The notes: generated from the letters alone by a model not told the origin. 64,000 nucleotides of DNA from Nocardia sp. NBC_00565 (GCF_036345915.1 NZ_CP107785.1:7192001-7256000), one strand, 5' to 3'. Positions 26,588 through 37,032 are shown, counted from the stretch's first letter. Program-made: numbers and translations.

Positions 26588-28783
26588 ATGCGTCCCATGA
26601 TAGAGACTGCCTCCAGCGAATTGATAGTTCGGCAGGCCGACTCGAATGACCGAACGTATATCGCGCGGCCTGCGCGGGCGGAATTTCGGGCTGACGTCGA
26701 GGGGCTGCGCGCGGTCGCGGTGCTGGCCGTCGTTGTCTTTCATGCGGGTGCGCAGGGTGTCAGTGGCGGGTTTGTCGGTGTCGATGTTTTCTTCGTCATC
26801 TCCGGGTTTCTCATCACCGGAATGTTGTGGCGTGAGGTGGCGGTTACCGGCACGATCGGGCTTGCGCGGTTCTATGGCGCTCGGGCGCGCAGGTTGCTAC
26901 CTGCTGCGGGCATCGTGCTGGTGGCGACCGCGGTTGGTGCGGCGATGCTGTTGCCTCCGTTGCAGGCCCGCGAGGTGCTCGGCGACGGGATTGCCAGTGC
27001 GTTGTACGCGGGAAATTATCGGCTTGCCCTGCAAGGCACCGACTATCTCGCCGCCGATGCGCCGCCTTCGCCGTTTCAGCACTACTGGTCGCTCGGGGTG
27101 GAGGAGCAGTTCTATTTGGTGTGGCCTGCGCTGATCATCGGCATCGCCTGGTTTGCGCAGCGCCGCCGCAGGCCAGGAGCGGACGCCTCGCCGGTTCCGT
27201 ATCTGCTTGTCCTCACGGTAGTTGCCGCGGTGTCGTTCGCGGTTTCGCTGGCCTGGACCAGCACGCTGCCGTCGCTGGCGTTCTTCGCGCTACCCGCACG
27301 GGCGTGGGAGCTGGCTGTCGGTGGCATCGTGGCGCTCTCGGTCCCCGTATGGCGCCGATTTCCGGCACCGCTGGCCACCGTCGCCGGGTGGCTAGGGCTG
27401 GCATTGATCGTCCTGAGTTGCACCCACTTGGACGGGCGGACACCGTATCCCGGTACCGCGGCGCTGCTGCCCGTGCTGGGCGCCGCGTTGATCGTCGCCG
27501 CGGGCTGTGCCGGACCCTGGCTGGGAGTCGGTCGCGCATTGTCGGCGGCTCCGCTGCGGGCGCTCGGTCGTCTTTCGTACTCCTGGTATCTCTGGCACTG
27601 GCCGGTGCTGCTGCTCGCGCCACGGCTGGTCGGTCACCCGCTCGATGCGGTCGGCTCGGTGGGCGCGGTCGTCACGGCCGGTGGCCTCGCCATGCTCACA
27701 CTGTGGTTCGTCGAGGATCCCGCCCGTTTTGCGGCGCCGCTGCGGCGTTCGGCCACGCTGAGCCTCGCCGGCGGCGGTGTCGTCACCGCGGTCGCCGTCA
27801 TCGTTGGGGTGGTGCTGCTCATGCTCGTGCCCGTCCCGGTGGGCCGTGGAGCGGCGGCCGAGGCCCTTACCGTGGTGGCGGCGCCAGACGCGCCGCCGTC
27901 GGAAGCCCTCGATCCGCACGACGCGGCGGTTCAACAGCTGACCGCGCAGGTGCAGGTCGCCGTCGCGGCATCGGCCGAATCGCATTCGGTTCCGTCGAAT
28001 CTTTCCCCGGCGCTCGCCGACGCGCCTGCCGACAAAGCGGCGGTGTTCGGAAACGGTTGCGTGCGTTCCTGGCTCGATGTCGGGCAGCCCGAGTGCGCTT
28101 CGGGCGATCTCGGCTCGACAAGCATGGTGGCACTGGTGGGCGACTCGCACGCCGCGATGTGGAGCCCGGCGTTCGAGCAGATCGCCGAGCAGCGGCATTG
28201 GCGCCTGGAAACGATGAGCAAGGTCACCTGCCCGCTGATGGAACTGCCCATCACCAGCCCTTACCTGGGCCGGGAGTACACCGAATGTGTGCAGTGGCGT
28301 CATCAGATCCTGGCCCGGCTGCAGGCCGAACATCCGCGGCTGATCGTGCTGAGCATGTCCCGGCGGTACGGCGGCGACTTCGGGTTCACCACCTACGACC
28401 AAGCCTGGATCGATAGCCTGTCCCACCTGACCACACAGCTGCGGGCGACCGGCGCGAATGTCCTTGTTCTCGGGCCGATTCCGGATCCGCACACCACCGT
28501 GCCGACCTGCCTATCCGACCATCTGGACGACGCGCTGGTCTGCTCCCCGCCACGGCCGGTCGCCGTGAACGACGCGGGCATCGCAGCCGAACGGGCCGCG
28601 ACGACGACGGGCGACGGGCAGTACGCCGACCTCACCGCGCTGTTCTGTACCACTGACCGCTGCCCGCTCATCACCCGCGACAACCTGATCTACCGGGACG
28701 ACAATCACATGACGGTCACCTACGCCAAGTCGCTCGCGCCGATCGTTGCCGCGCTGGCCGAGCGCTCGCTCGCCCGCGACTGA
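26588..28783 (+). CDS. OafA-like membrane acyltransferase with C-terminal SGNH domain
   Basis: This 731-residue protein has an acyltransferase-3 domain with about ten membrane helices: FRADVEGLRAVAVLAVVVFH, GVDVFFVISGFLITG and HYWSLGVEEQFYLVWP. A linker leads to an extracytoplasmic SGNH hydrolase domain with GDSHAAMW near residue 517 and the catalytic DDNH near 703. The fusion acetylates or acylates cell-surface polysaccharide, peptidoglycan or secreted glycolipids. It is alone, with no glycan gene beside it. Confidence 0.9.
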   Translation: MRPMIETASSELIVRQADSNDRTYIARPARAEFRADVEGLRAVAVLAVVVFHAGAQGVSGGFVGVDVFFVISGFLITGMLWREVAVTGTIGLARFYGARARRLLPAAGIVLVATAVGAAMLLPPLQAREVLGDGIASALYAGNYRLALQGTDYLAADAPPSPFQHYWSLGVEEQFYLVWPALIIGIAWFAQRRRRPGADASPVPYLLVLTVVAAVSFAVSLAWTSTLPSLAFFALPARAWELAVGGIVALSVPVWRRFPAPLATVAGWLGLALIVLSCTHLDGRTPYPGTAALLPVLGAALIVAAGCAGPWLGVGRALSAAPLRALGRLSYSWYLWHWPVLLLAPRLVGHPLDAVGSVGAVVTAGGLAMLTLWFVEDPARFAAPLRRSATLSLAGGGVVTAVAVIVGVVLLMLVPVPVGRGAAAEALTVVAAPDAPPSEALDPHDAAVQQLTAQVQVAVAASAESHSVPSNLSPALADAPADKAAVFGNGCVRSWLDVGQPECASGDLGSTSMVALVGDSHAAMWSPAFEQIAEQRHWRLETMSKVTCPLMELPITSPYLGREYTECVQWRHQILARLQAEHPRLIVLSMSRRYGGDFGFTTYDQAWIDSLSHLTTQLRATGANVLVLGPIPDPHTTVPTCLSDHLDDALVCSPPRPVAVNDAGIAAERAATTTGDGQYADLTALFCTTDRCPLITRDNLIYRDDNHMTVTYAKSLAPIVAALAERSLARD

Positions 28784-29039
28784 ACCCGGTGCGCGCGATC
28801 GAAATCGGGTCCTCCGGCCCGAGCTGATCAGGATCGCGGCGCCGCGCAGGCCTCCGGTCCGGCGGCACTGAACGATCCGTCAGAAGGACTGGGCCGCAAT
28901 CAACCCCGACACGATCACCTCACCAGCCGAACCCGCCTCGCCGCCACCACCATCCGCGCCCGCCGCGCCAGATTCGCAGCACAGTCACCCTCGTCGTCCC
29001 GCGCGAGTCGTCGTGACATGTTCATGACCACTGCAAGAG

Positions 29040-29642
29040 TCAGCGTAGGCGGGTAAGGATGGTGGCGGCGACGCCAATGGTCTTGGCGCACACATCCCAA
29101 TCGACGCCGGTGGATATCCCGGGGACCGCGATCCCGAGGTGGAACGATCCGCCGGAAAGCACCGATACTTGGACACCGCAGCTGCCGTTGCGGCCGTCGG
29201 GACGGACGCTGGGCGCCAACACGGCGCGGTGACCATCGATGGCGATCTGCTGCTCGAGCGGAACACGAACTTTACGCTCAGCGAGGTCGGTGAGGTCGCT
29301 GGTATTCGGTGCGAATCCGATAGTGAAGCTGCCAGAAACAGAGGTTTGCACGGAGAACCAGGAACAGGCCGGCAGCGCGCGTGGGGGCATTGCGGCACTG
29401 GGTGTGGGTTCGAGGACGAGGCGAGCAATGTCGTCGGCATCGAGCGCGCTGCACGGATGGTAGGTGAGATCGGCCATGGTCCATGGTTGCGGCGGTACTG
29501 GGGCGACCGGCGGGGCCGCGATGCTCGACGACGACGCAGCCGCCGACTGTGCGTGGTTATCGGTCTCGCATCCGGCCACCACCATCGCGGCGGTGGCCAC
29601 CCCGACCATCCACCAGCCGCGGGCACACGAAAAGATCGGCAT
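29040..29642 (-). CDS. DUF3558 lipoprotein
   Basis: The 200-residue protein has a lipoprotein signal with lipobox MVVAGC, a Ser/Pro-rich linker and a DUF3558 domain: YHPCSALDADDIARLVL, RALPACSWFS and a final TKIxG-type stretch (CAKTIGVAATILTRL). DUF3558 lipoproteins are common in Nocardia and mycobacteria and are of unknown function. Its 5' end overlaps the tail of the broken P450 by 86 bases. Confidence 0.85.
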   Translation of the reverse strand: MPIFSCARGWWMVGVATAAMVVAGCETDNHAQSAAASSSSIAAPPVAPVPPQPWTMADLTYHPCSALDADDIARLVLEPTPSAAMPPRALPACSWFSVQTSVSGSFTIGFAPNTSDLTDLAERKVRVPLEQQIAIDGHRAVLAPSVRPDGRNGSCGVQVSVLSGGSFHLGIAVPGISTGVDWDVCAKTIGVAATILTRLR

Positions 29643-30777
29643 CGCTCATCCCTCCCGGCACCGATTCCACCAAACCATTCAGCGGCTGTCCAGAAGGGGG
29701 CGAATCTTTACAGCTACCGGGATTAAGGATGATCTTCGCGTTCTCCGGCACACGATACGGACCCAGGAGATCGGGCTCGACGGTGCTGCGGAACCAGATC
29801 GGGAACGCCGGATGCAAGCGGAACGCCTCATCGATGACGCGCCGCCCGTACTCCAGCTGTGGAAGCTCCGCGAAGGTGGGTCGCTCCCCGGTCGCGACCC
29901 GATCGAGCTCGGCGACCATCGTCTCGACTACATCGGGGTGGTGTGCCAGTTCGTAGGCGGCCCAGGTCAATCCGGTGGCGGTCGTCTCGTAACCCGCCAT
30001 GAACAACGTGAAGATCTCGTCGCGCAACTGCTGATCGCTCATCCGCTCACCGGAGTCTGCGTCCTGCGCGGCTAGCAGCAGCCCGAGCATGTCTTCGTGT
30101 TCGACGCCGCCGGCCCGGCGTTCCTCGATGAGTCCATAGACCTCCGCGTCCAGAGCCGCTACCGCACGGCGATAGCGGACCGCACCCGGCAGTGGAAACC
30201 AGTTGGGCAGGAAGAACGTCCACACCTTCGACGCCAGCCCCACAAACACCTCGGAGGTGAGCTCGCGCAGCCGTTCCACTCGCTCGGCATCGATCGAGGT
30301 GCTGAACAGCACGCCCAGTACGATCTCGACGTTGAGTTCGATGCACTCGTCTAGGAAGTTCACCGGACCGGCGCTGTCCGCCCACCGTTTTACGGCACGG
30401 TCGAGGCATGCCGAGATGTGTTCCTCCATCAACTGCAGTTGACGAGCGTGGAAGGCCGGTTGCATGAGCCGCCGCTGCTGTTTCCACAGGTCACCTTCAC
30501 TGGTGACCAGCCCGTTTCCCAGTGCGGCGCGGAACGGCTCCATCATCGAACCTTTGACATAGTTCGCCGCGTTGGTCTGCAGGATTCGGCGCACGTAGTC
30601 CGGGTGGCTGACGATGTAGGTTTCGAGGGGCCCGGCACCGAGTCGGACCAAGCCGTCATGGCGGGCTGCGGAGTCCATGACGAAACGGAACGGATCGCGG
30701 AACAGACCCAGCCGGATGCCAGTGGATGGTGGTGCTTCGGACGTCGTCGGTTCGGGACTTGTCGAAGATCGCGTCAT
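29557..30777 (-). pseudogene. cytochrome P450 truncated before the heme-binding loop
   Basis: The frame encodes a good P450 up to about residue 351: I-helix AGYETTATG (261-269), K-helix ExxR in DEAFRLHP (317-320) and YRVPENAKIIL (341-351). The following PERF region, Cys-ligand loop and L-helix are missing. The last 55 residues are unrelated and overlap the DUF3558 gene in another frame. Without the cysteine ligand it cannot bind heme normally. The break is near 29724. Confidence 0.82.
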
Positions 30778-30999
30778 CTTCTCGTATTTCTCTCGCTACA
30801 CCTGAGATCGGCAAGCTCGCATACGAATCCCGCCGCGCTGTCAGGGCGACCGAGCTAGTGCCACGCCGCACCCGCGAAAAGCATAGGCCGCCAGCTCGAT
30901 CCGCAACCGGAGAACCTTCAGGTAGACGGGATAATTTCCCGTCCGCCAATCCGCACTCGCTCGCCGCTGCGACGGTAGGAGGGCCGTTGGGAAGCAAGT

Positions 31000-31275
31000 A
31001 CTACCTGTTCCCCCAGGGAGGCTGCGCGGTTCCGGGCCAGCACAGCGTCGCGGGGATGCCGATCGCAGTGGCGATCGGGCCGACCCCGGCCTGGCTGATC
31101 AGTTGGGCGGCAAGCGATCCCAGCTCGGTGAAGGAGTTGATACGCGACAGCACAGCGGCATCGACATGGCGCTGCCGCAGGGTTCTCCACAGCACGTTCG
31201 AAACTGTCGTACCGGCACCGGCGAGCAGACATAGCACCGCTACCCCGGCGATCGTGCAACTGGCCGCATCACCGT
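31000..31275 (-). pseudogene. C-terminal fragment of an MFS transporter
   Basis: The complement reads IAGVAVLCLLAGAGTTVSNV, LWRTLRQRHVDAAVLSRINS and FTELGSLAAQLISQAGVGPI. This matches the 10th-11th helices of drug-exporter MFS proteins (the loop LSRVNSFxELGSLAxxPLG). The rest of the transporter is absent and flanking frames are unrelated. Confidence 0.6.
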
Positions 31276-31575
31276 TCGGTTCCCGGGGGATCGGAACGAT
31301 CGCACGCAGCAGTGCGCCAGTAGCGGCTCGCCGCCGTGCTGGCCTATTGCGAAGGAGTCCTGGTTGGGTCGCCGGGCGTGGCCGGCAATACGTTTCGCCG
31401 TGGCGGGCCGAGACTGTCGAAACGTTGCCACGCATGGGGATTCGACATCGAACCGGCGCTATACCATCATGGCCGTTCCGGCCGGAACCAGGTAACGCGC
31501 TCTCCGGAATAGCGACTCGGCACGGACTCCGTGCTAGGTCCCCGCAGTGCACCCAAATTGTATGGAGTTCCATTC

Positions 31576-32865
31576 TTGAGTACGCCGCCGCCCCAAACCC
31601 ATCCCCAATCGTGCCCGGTCTTCCACGGCTCGCCGTTCGATTCCGATGACCCGCGGGTGCCGATGCATGCGCCGGAATTCGCCGCCGATCCGCACCACGC
31701 CTACCGCGAAATGCGAAGGCAGTATGGCTCTTTGGCGCCTGTCGAGCTAGCGCCGGGGGTACCCGCCACGTTGGTGATCGGTTACCACACAGCGGTGCGG
31801 ATCCTCAACGATCCTGAGCACTTCCCCGCCGACCCGCGCACCTGGCAGAAGACCGTCCCCGCCGACTGCCCCATCCTCCCGCTTGTGGAGTGGCGTCCTA
31901 TCGGGAGTAAAAGCGCCGGGCTCGATTTGGTGCGCTACCGGCAGGCCATCACCGCGAGCATCGACACAATAGATCTGTATGCGCTCCACCGCATTGTGGA
32001 GGAGATCGCCATCCCGCTGGTCAACACCTTCTGCCAGGACGGTACCGCCGATCTGATCAGCCAGTACGTGTTCCCGCTGGTGTTCGAGGTCGTCAATACC
32101 CTGCTCGGCTGCCCGCCGCAAATAGGGCAGCGCCTCGCCGCGGGTACGGCCGCGATCGTCGAGGGTGTCGATGCCGACAACGGCAACAAGATGTTGTTCG
32201 AGGCGCTGCTGGAATTGGTGGCGCTCAAACGGGCCGAACCCGGAAACGACATCACCACAGTGCTGCTGCGGCATCCAGCCGAACTCGATGAACTGGAGGT
32301 GGTCCACAACGTCGCGGCAGTCTACGGCACGGGGATCGAATTCCTGCTGAACTTGATCGTCAACACCCTGCTGGTGATCCTCACCGACGATCGGTTCGGT
32401 GGCAGCGTGATGGGCGGGAACCTCTGTTCGCGCGAGGCTCTGGACGAGGTCTTGTTCAACGACCCGCCGCTAGCGAACCTCCTGATCAGCTACCCCCGTC
32501 AGCCAATCCTCGTCGACAATGTCTGGCTGCCCGCACACCAGCCGATCGTCATCAGCATGGTGGCATGCAACAACGACCCCGCGATCAGGACGGAGGATCT
32601 GTCGGGCAATCGCGCACACTTGGCATGGGGCATCGGCCCGCACGCCTGCCCAGCGCAATCGGCCGCCTACCTGATCGCTCAGGACGCCATCGATCAGATT
32701 CTCGACGCGCTGCCCGAGATGCGGCTGGACACAACGACCGGCGCACCGACCTGGCGGCCGGGCCCCTTCCACCGAGCCCTGACCGCACTGCCGGTAACGT
32801 TCCCACCCTCTGCTCCATTGAACGTGTACGGCGAATCGGCTGTCCAGCCAGCCGTCCGTTCGTGA
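31576..32865 (+). CDS. cytochrome P450
   Basis: The protein of about 429 residues starts at TTG 31576 (STPPPQTHPQSCPVFHG). The heme loop is HLAWGIGPHACPAQSA, with the cysteine ligand. The I-helix is atypical: VYGTGIEFLLN has no AGxxT motif. The ExxR-like region is also weak (NDPPLANLLISYPRQP), so this is a divergent P450 and may not be a standard monooxygenase. A truncated sister copy lies at 35315-35563, and an AraC regulator stands between them. Confidence 0.8.
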   Translation: MSTPPPQTHPQSCPVFHGSPFDSDDPRVPMHAPEFAADPHHAYREMRRQYGSLAPVELAPGVPATLVIGYHTAVRILNDPEHFPADPRTWQKTVPADCPILPLVEWRPIGSKSAGLDLVRYRQAITASIDTIDLYALHRIVEEIAIPLVNTFCQDGTADLISQYVFPLVFEVVNTLLGCPPQIGQRLAAGTAAIVEGVDADNGNKMLFEALLELVALKRAEPGNDITTVLLRHPAELDELEVVHNVAAVYGTGIEFLLNLIVNTLLVILTDDRFGGSVMGGNLCSREALDEVLFNDPPLANLLISYPRQPILVDNVWLPAHQPIVISMVACNNDPAIRTEDLSGNRAHLAWGIGPHACPAQSAAYLIAQDAIDQILDALPEMRLDTTTGAPTWRPGPFHRALTALPVTFPPSAPLNVYGESAVQPAVRS

Positions 32866-32949
32866 TCGACACGCAACCCGAACAGCTAGCGGGCCATTGG
32901 GAGGTCAGACGCGGCGGTTCTCGGCGGTCAGGAACGTTGTTCCAGGCCA

Positions 32950-33759
32950 TCACCGGCCGCTGTGGTGGTCCGACATCGCCGTGCGGATCGCGGCGGTGAA
33001 GGCATCCGGGGCCTCGATGTGCACAAGGTGGCCCGCGCCGGGAATCACCTCGGTGCGGATCGATGGCACGGCGCCGGTGATCCGCCGGTGCACCTTGTGG
33101 AAGAAGACGTTGCTGTTCGCGCCGATCAGGAAGGTCACGGGGACCTCGATGTCCTTGATCCTGCGCATCGGGAAGTGCTCGAACATCGCACCGAACGGAT
33201 GTGGGTCGAGTTCGGCCAAGATGTTGCTCGCGTGGGCACGGATCATGTTCTGTTGGTGTTCGGACAGCGCCTGGAACGACGCCTCGCCGGCCACAACGCG
33301 GAAGAAGATCTCGGCGCTCTTTTCGGGCTTCCCGCGTAGCTGGGCCCATTTGGCCCGTCCGATCATGCCCAGCGAACCTGCCGTCGGATGCCGCAGACCG
33401 TGCAGCGGCGGCTCCACCACGATCAGCCGCTGCACCAGGTCGGGACGGTCGGCGGTCAGCGCCAGCGCGATATTGCCGCCCGAACTCCAGCCGACCACGC
33501 TGGCCGGGCCCGCGGCCACCTGCTCGAGCAGGAAAACCGCATCGGCCACGTGGCGGCGGTAGTCGCGCACCGGCGCGTGCGTCGACGCGCCATAGCCGCG
33601 CCGATCATAGGCAATGACGCGGTGTCCGTCCGTCGTCAGGTCATCGATAGTCCGACCCCAGATCGCGGCCGGTACACCCGACCCGTGAATCAGCAGCAAC
33701 GCTTGCCCGGATCCGCGCACATCGTAAGCAAGGTCCACGCCCTCGTGGGCAAGGAACAT
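32950..33759 (-). CDS. alpha/beta-fold hydrolase
   Basis: The ATG at 33759 has AAGGAG nine bases upstream, so it is preferred over the ATG at 33783. The 269-residue protein has LLLIHGSG (oxyanion), YDRRGYGAS, the nucleophile elbow GWSSGG and the catalytic histidine in PGAGHLVHIEAP. It fits the epoxide-hydrolase/haloperoxidase-like branch. Convergent with the P450. Confidence 0.88.
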   Translation of the reverse strand: MFLAHEGVDLAYDVRGSGQALLLIHGSGVPAAIWGRTIDDLTTDGHRVIAYDRRGYGASTHAPVRDYRRHVADAVFLLEQVAAGPASVVGWSSGGNIALALTADRPDLVQRLIVVEPPLHGLRHPTAGSLGMIGRAKWAQLRGKPEKSAEIFFRVVAGEASFQALSEHQQNMIRAHASNILAELDPHPFGAMFEHFPMRRIKDIEVPVTFLIGANSNVFFHKVHRRITGAVPSIRTEVIPGAGHLVHIEAPDAFTAAIRTAMSDHHSGR

Positions 33760-34170
33760 GTGCGCCAACTCCTTTTCGATCATCGGCTCGAGGTGACAGT
33801 GGTCCGCGCGACCGCGGGCTGGTCGGCAATCTATTCGAGGTTTCCGATCCGCGTACCGTCACGGCTGGGAAGTCACTCCTTCAGGACGCGCCCAGTGCCA
33901 TGAGGTCGTACCGGTCCGGCCAGGTGGCGTGCTCGCTCGGTGGCGTCGGCCCATGATGGCCACTCGCGCTTCCGCAGGGGAAACCGTTCGGAATGACGGC
34001 GAGCAGGCGTACCCCAACTCGGTGTGTCGTAGCCGATCGCCGCGATTTTCCGAGGTGTCACTGATCGGTGCGGATTCACTATTTGTGGGATTCTCGTGAG
34101 AGTGCCTGGACGATCCTGCCAGGCGTGACGTAAACGCTGGATGTCGTTCAGAATCGGACGAGGTGTCACT
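33760..34170. other. intergenic region between hydrolase and AraC gene
   Basis: About 410 bases divergent between the hydrolase and the AraC regulator. No intact gene is seen. A short minus-strand frame ending near 33884 looks like debris of unknown origin. Confidence 0.35.
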
Positions 34171-35130
34171 ATGAGGTATTCCGAGCTGACGGTGGACGAT
34201 GTAGAGACTTGGACTGAACTCTGTGACAGTTTCGTTCCGATGGCTCAGCGGTATCGCGATCCCCACAGCTGGTGGGCTCGTCTGACCGTTCAAGAAACGA
34301 CCGCATACAACGTGTTGCGGTGGGATCAGCGGGGAGACCGGGTCGCACTACGCACGCCATCGCTTGTGCGGAAGGTTCCCGGTGACGACTTCTATTGGAT
34401 AGTCTTTCCTGAACAGGGGATATTCGCTGTTCATAAGAGCGATGCCCTAACGCACGTCCCGCCGCGCCACGCTGCGCTGGTGGGTCTGGACCAGGTGTGT
34501 CAGGTGTATCTCCCGGCTTCGACGGCACTTGTCCTCAAAGTCCCGCGGGACGAGATCGATCACCGAGTGCCGCTTGATGAGCCCCGCCGAGTGGTGTTCG
34601 ACATGGGTTGTGGCCTGGGGCGAGTCGTGCAGGGGATCATCCGCGATGTCCATGCCGAACAATCGGCTCTGACCGATCGCGAGTTCAATGCGGTCTGTGA
34701 CCGCGTCAGCGAACTGTTGTGCATGATGGCCATGGGCGACATGTCCCCACAGCGGGCTCATCTGGCCGAGACTACGGAGGTCATTCGGCGCTACGTGCGG
34801 GAGAATGTCGGTGTCGCCGACCTTCGGTTGCCCGCAGTTGCGCGAGCGCTCGGCTGGTCGCCTCGGCAGTTGCGGTTGGCGTTGGAGCAAGCAGGCACCA
34901 CATACCGTGCGGTACGCCAAGACGAGGCGATGCGTGCGGCCCGCGGCATGTTGGAGCAGCAGGGACCGCTGGCGATTGCGATCAGCGAGGTGGCCGCGCG
35001 CAGTGGATTCACCGTGAACTGGTTCTCCACCGCGTTCAAGGTTCGCTATGGCGAAACACCACGCGACTTCCGGAAGCGTCGATGGGCCGAGTCGGCCGAC
35101 AGTTCGAGCGCGGTAACGCTGCCGGACTGA
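34171..35130 (+). CDS. AraC-family transcriptional regulator
   Basis: The 319-residue protein starts at ATG 34171. An N-terminal AraC-like ligand-binding domain is followed by a C-terminal double helix-turn-helix: LRLPAVARALGWSPRQLRLA and AISEVAARSGFTVNWFSTAF. It lies between an intact P450 and a P450 fragment, so regulation of a P450 is likely by context. Confidence 0.88.
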   Translation: MRYSELTVDDVETWTELCDSFVPMAQRYRDPHSWWARLTVQETTAYNVLRWDQRGDRVALRTPSLVRKVPGDDFYWIVFPEQGIFAVHKSDALTHVPPRHAALVGLDQVCQVYLPASTALVLKVPRDEIDHRVPLDEPRRVVFDMGCGLGRVVQGIIRDVHAEQSALTDREFNAVCDRVSELLCMMAMGDMSPQRAHLAETTEVIRRYVRENVGVADLRLPAVARALGWSPRQLRLALEQAGTTYRAVRQDEAMRAARGMLEQQGPLAIAISEVAARSGFTVNWFSTAFKVRYGETPRDFRKRRWAESADSSSAVTLPD

Positions 35131-35314
35131 ATGAGCCTGGCGCTCGCATTGCCTGTTTCGAGTTAAGGAATTGTGCTTCTGGATTCCGTTGCGGGGCAGG
35201 GAATCCGTGTATCGACAATCCGATGAGCATCCTCGATCACACTAAGAGGGCGATCCATCAGCCCACGTTGGCTCGCCCACTGGGTCGGATGTCTGTTCCA
35301 GCGTATGGAGTTAT

Positions 35315-35563
35315 TTGTTGAGCTCACCGCAGTCCTCGGCACACACCGAAATCTGTCCGGTCGCACATGGTTCACCGGTCTACACCGATGGTCCACGTAT
35401 ATCGCTGCATTCCCCCGGGCTCGCCTCGGATCCGCACCGCATCTACCGCGAGATGCGCAACCGATTCGCTCTCGGCGCCCACAGCCCAGTAGGCATGGGC
35501 CGCACAGGCGCGACCGGTCAACGCATACGAACCGGGGTTACACCGGAAGCAATTCAGGAGTAG
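35315..35563 (+). pseudogene. N-terminal fragment of a second P450, sister of the one at 31576
   Basis: The reading frame starts at TTG 35315/35318 and encodes HTEICPVAHGSPVYTD and ASDPHRIYREMRNRF, closely matching the start of the intact P450 (CPVFHGSPFDSD, DPHHAYREMRRQY). TATGGAGTT precedes both starts by a similar distance. After about residue 60 the sequence diverges and ends at 35563; the I-helix and heme loop are absent. Confidence 0.72.
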
Positions 35564-35661
35564 GTGCCGGTATCAAATCTCGGGACTGACGTCACAGTCC
35601 ACCGGGCTCGGGCCTTCCGACGCCGCGTAAAGCCGTACATAGTGAACTGAGGGAAACACGG

Positions 35662-36765
35662 ATGAGTACTTTACGGATCAATCCCCGGTGGACTTCCAAA
35701 GCCGCCGCAACAACTATTATCGTGCTCTTCGGTTCTGCCATGCCGTCGGCCTCCGCCGACATCAGCGGCGACGGGTACACACTCGTCGAGTACGCGGTCA
35801 CGAGCACCCTGGCGGAGCCGTGCAATGTGCAGGGCATCTCGAACAGATACCTGTGGGAGATCGAGCAGGAGGCGCGAGTTCTCGGCCGGATCGACCTCGA
35901 GACCGGGAACATCGTGAAGATCCAGCTGCCGCCTGTGACACTACCCGAGATGAATATCACTGTTGAACTACCCGGCCTGCTTTCGGCGGGACCGTGTGAC
36001 ATTGCCCTCGGCGGCGATGGAAAACTGTGGTTCAACGATCAGTACAACAACTCGGTTGGCTGGATCGATCCGATATCACCGGACGGAATTCACGAAATTA
36101 GCCTCCCCACTCCGCTGGCACTGCCGATGAGCCTGGCCACCGGCGCCGACGGGAATATCTACATCACCGAAACCGCGGCAAACAAGGTAGCCAAAGTCGA
36201 CGTCGCCACCCACAAGGTCGATGAATTTCCAGTGCCGACACCAATTTCCGGGCTCATCGGCGGAACTGCTGGCCAGGATGGTGCGCACTGGTTCGTCGAG
36301 ATGGCAGGCAACAAACTCTTGTCCATGGACTACGCCACCAACGCCATGCAGGAATATCCTATCCCGACCCCTAACAGCCTGCCGTTTGTCGTCCGCTCCT
36401 ACGAAGGCAGCATCTGGTTCACCGAATCCGGGGTCAACGCGATTGGCCGTTTCGATCCACGCAGCGGAGAGTTCAGCCAGGTACCCCTGCCGACAGCGGC
36501 GTCGGTACCCATCGGGCTGGCGCGGGGGGTGGATGGGGACCTGTACACCGATGAGAGCATCGGCGGCAAGATCGCCCGCATCGACCCGAGCACGATGAGC
36601 ACCATCGCCGAGTACCCGATCCCGTCCCCGCAGTCATTCCCCGACGAAATCAAACTCGGCCCAGACGGAGCAATCTGGGTGCCGGAGCTACTCAATGGGA
36701 AGATCGCCCGTCTGTGGGTCAATTCATGGGGAGCCGACCCCGGGTTCCCGCACGCGCCGTCATGA
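35662..36765 (+). CDS. secreted Vgb-like beta-propeller protein
   Basis: An AGGGAAACACGG leader precedes the ATG at 35662. The 367-residue protein has a signal peptide (TTIIVLFGSAMPSASA) and repeated propeller blades of the type GxDGxIWFTExxxNxIGRxDP, for example GADGNIYITETAANKVAKVD and EGSIWFTESGVNAIGRFDPR. These are hallmarks of the virginiamycin B lyase (streptogramin lyase)-like family. Most environmental members are not antibiotic lyases, so resistance is not claimed. Confidence 0.82.
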   Translation: MSTLRINPRWTSKAAATTIIVLFGSAMPSASADISGDGYTLVEYAVTSTLAEPCNVQGISNRYLWEIEQEARVLGRIDLETGNIVKIQLPPVTLPEMNITVELPGLLSAGPCDIALGGDGKLWFNDQYNNSVGWIDPISPDGIHEISLPTPLALPMSLATGADGNIYITETAANKVAKVDVATHKVDEFPVPTPISGLIGGTAGQDGAHWFVEMAGNKLLSMDYATNAMQEYPIPTPNSLPFVVRSYEGSIWFTESGVNAIGRFDPRSGEFSQVPLPTAASVPIGLARGVDGDLYTDESIGGKIARIDPSTMSTIAEYPIPSPQSFPDEIKLGPDGAIWVPELLNGKIARLWVNSWGADPGFPHAPS

Positions 36766-36879
36766 CGGCCCGACCTATTTCTTGTGCCTTCTTGGATCGG
36801 GTTTTATCGGGGCGTGCGAGCGGGGCGCAATGATGTCGTGCTCGTCGCGACCCGACTATCCGACGTCCTGCTGCTCGAG

Positions 36880-37032
36880 CACCTTCGCAACACCTCGGTA
36901 TCACTCATGCTCGCACGCGGCATGCCCCCACACATCGTCGCCGCCTGGCACGGCCACGCAATCTCACTATCCATCTACAGCGACGCACAACCCGACGACC
37001 TGAAAGCCGCCGGAGCCGCGCTCTTCGAATGA
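36880..37032 (+). pseudogene. C-terminal fragment of a tyrosine-type integrase
   Basis: The frame reads LRNTSVSLMLARGMPPHIVA, AWHGHAISLSIYSDAQPDDL and then KAAGAALFE and a stop. This is the C-terminal catalytic part of phage/island integrases: HxxR-like region, WHGH and the tyrosine YSD. The N-terminal domain and first catalytic arginine are missing. The fragment lies just left of the island attachment site. Confidence 0.65.

Noticed and set aside
33884..34030. Possible C-terminal gene fragment upstream of the AraC gene
   Set aside because: Two frames give suggestive words (WPDRYDLMALG) but no family could be supported.
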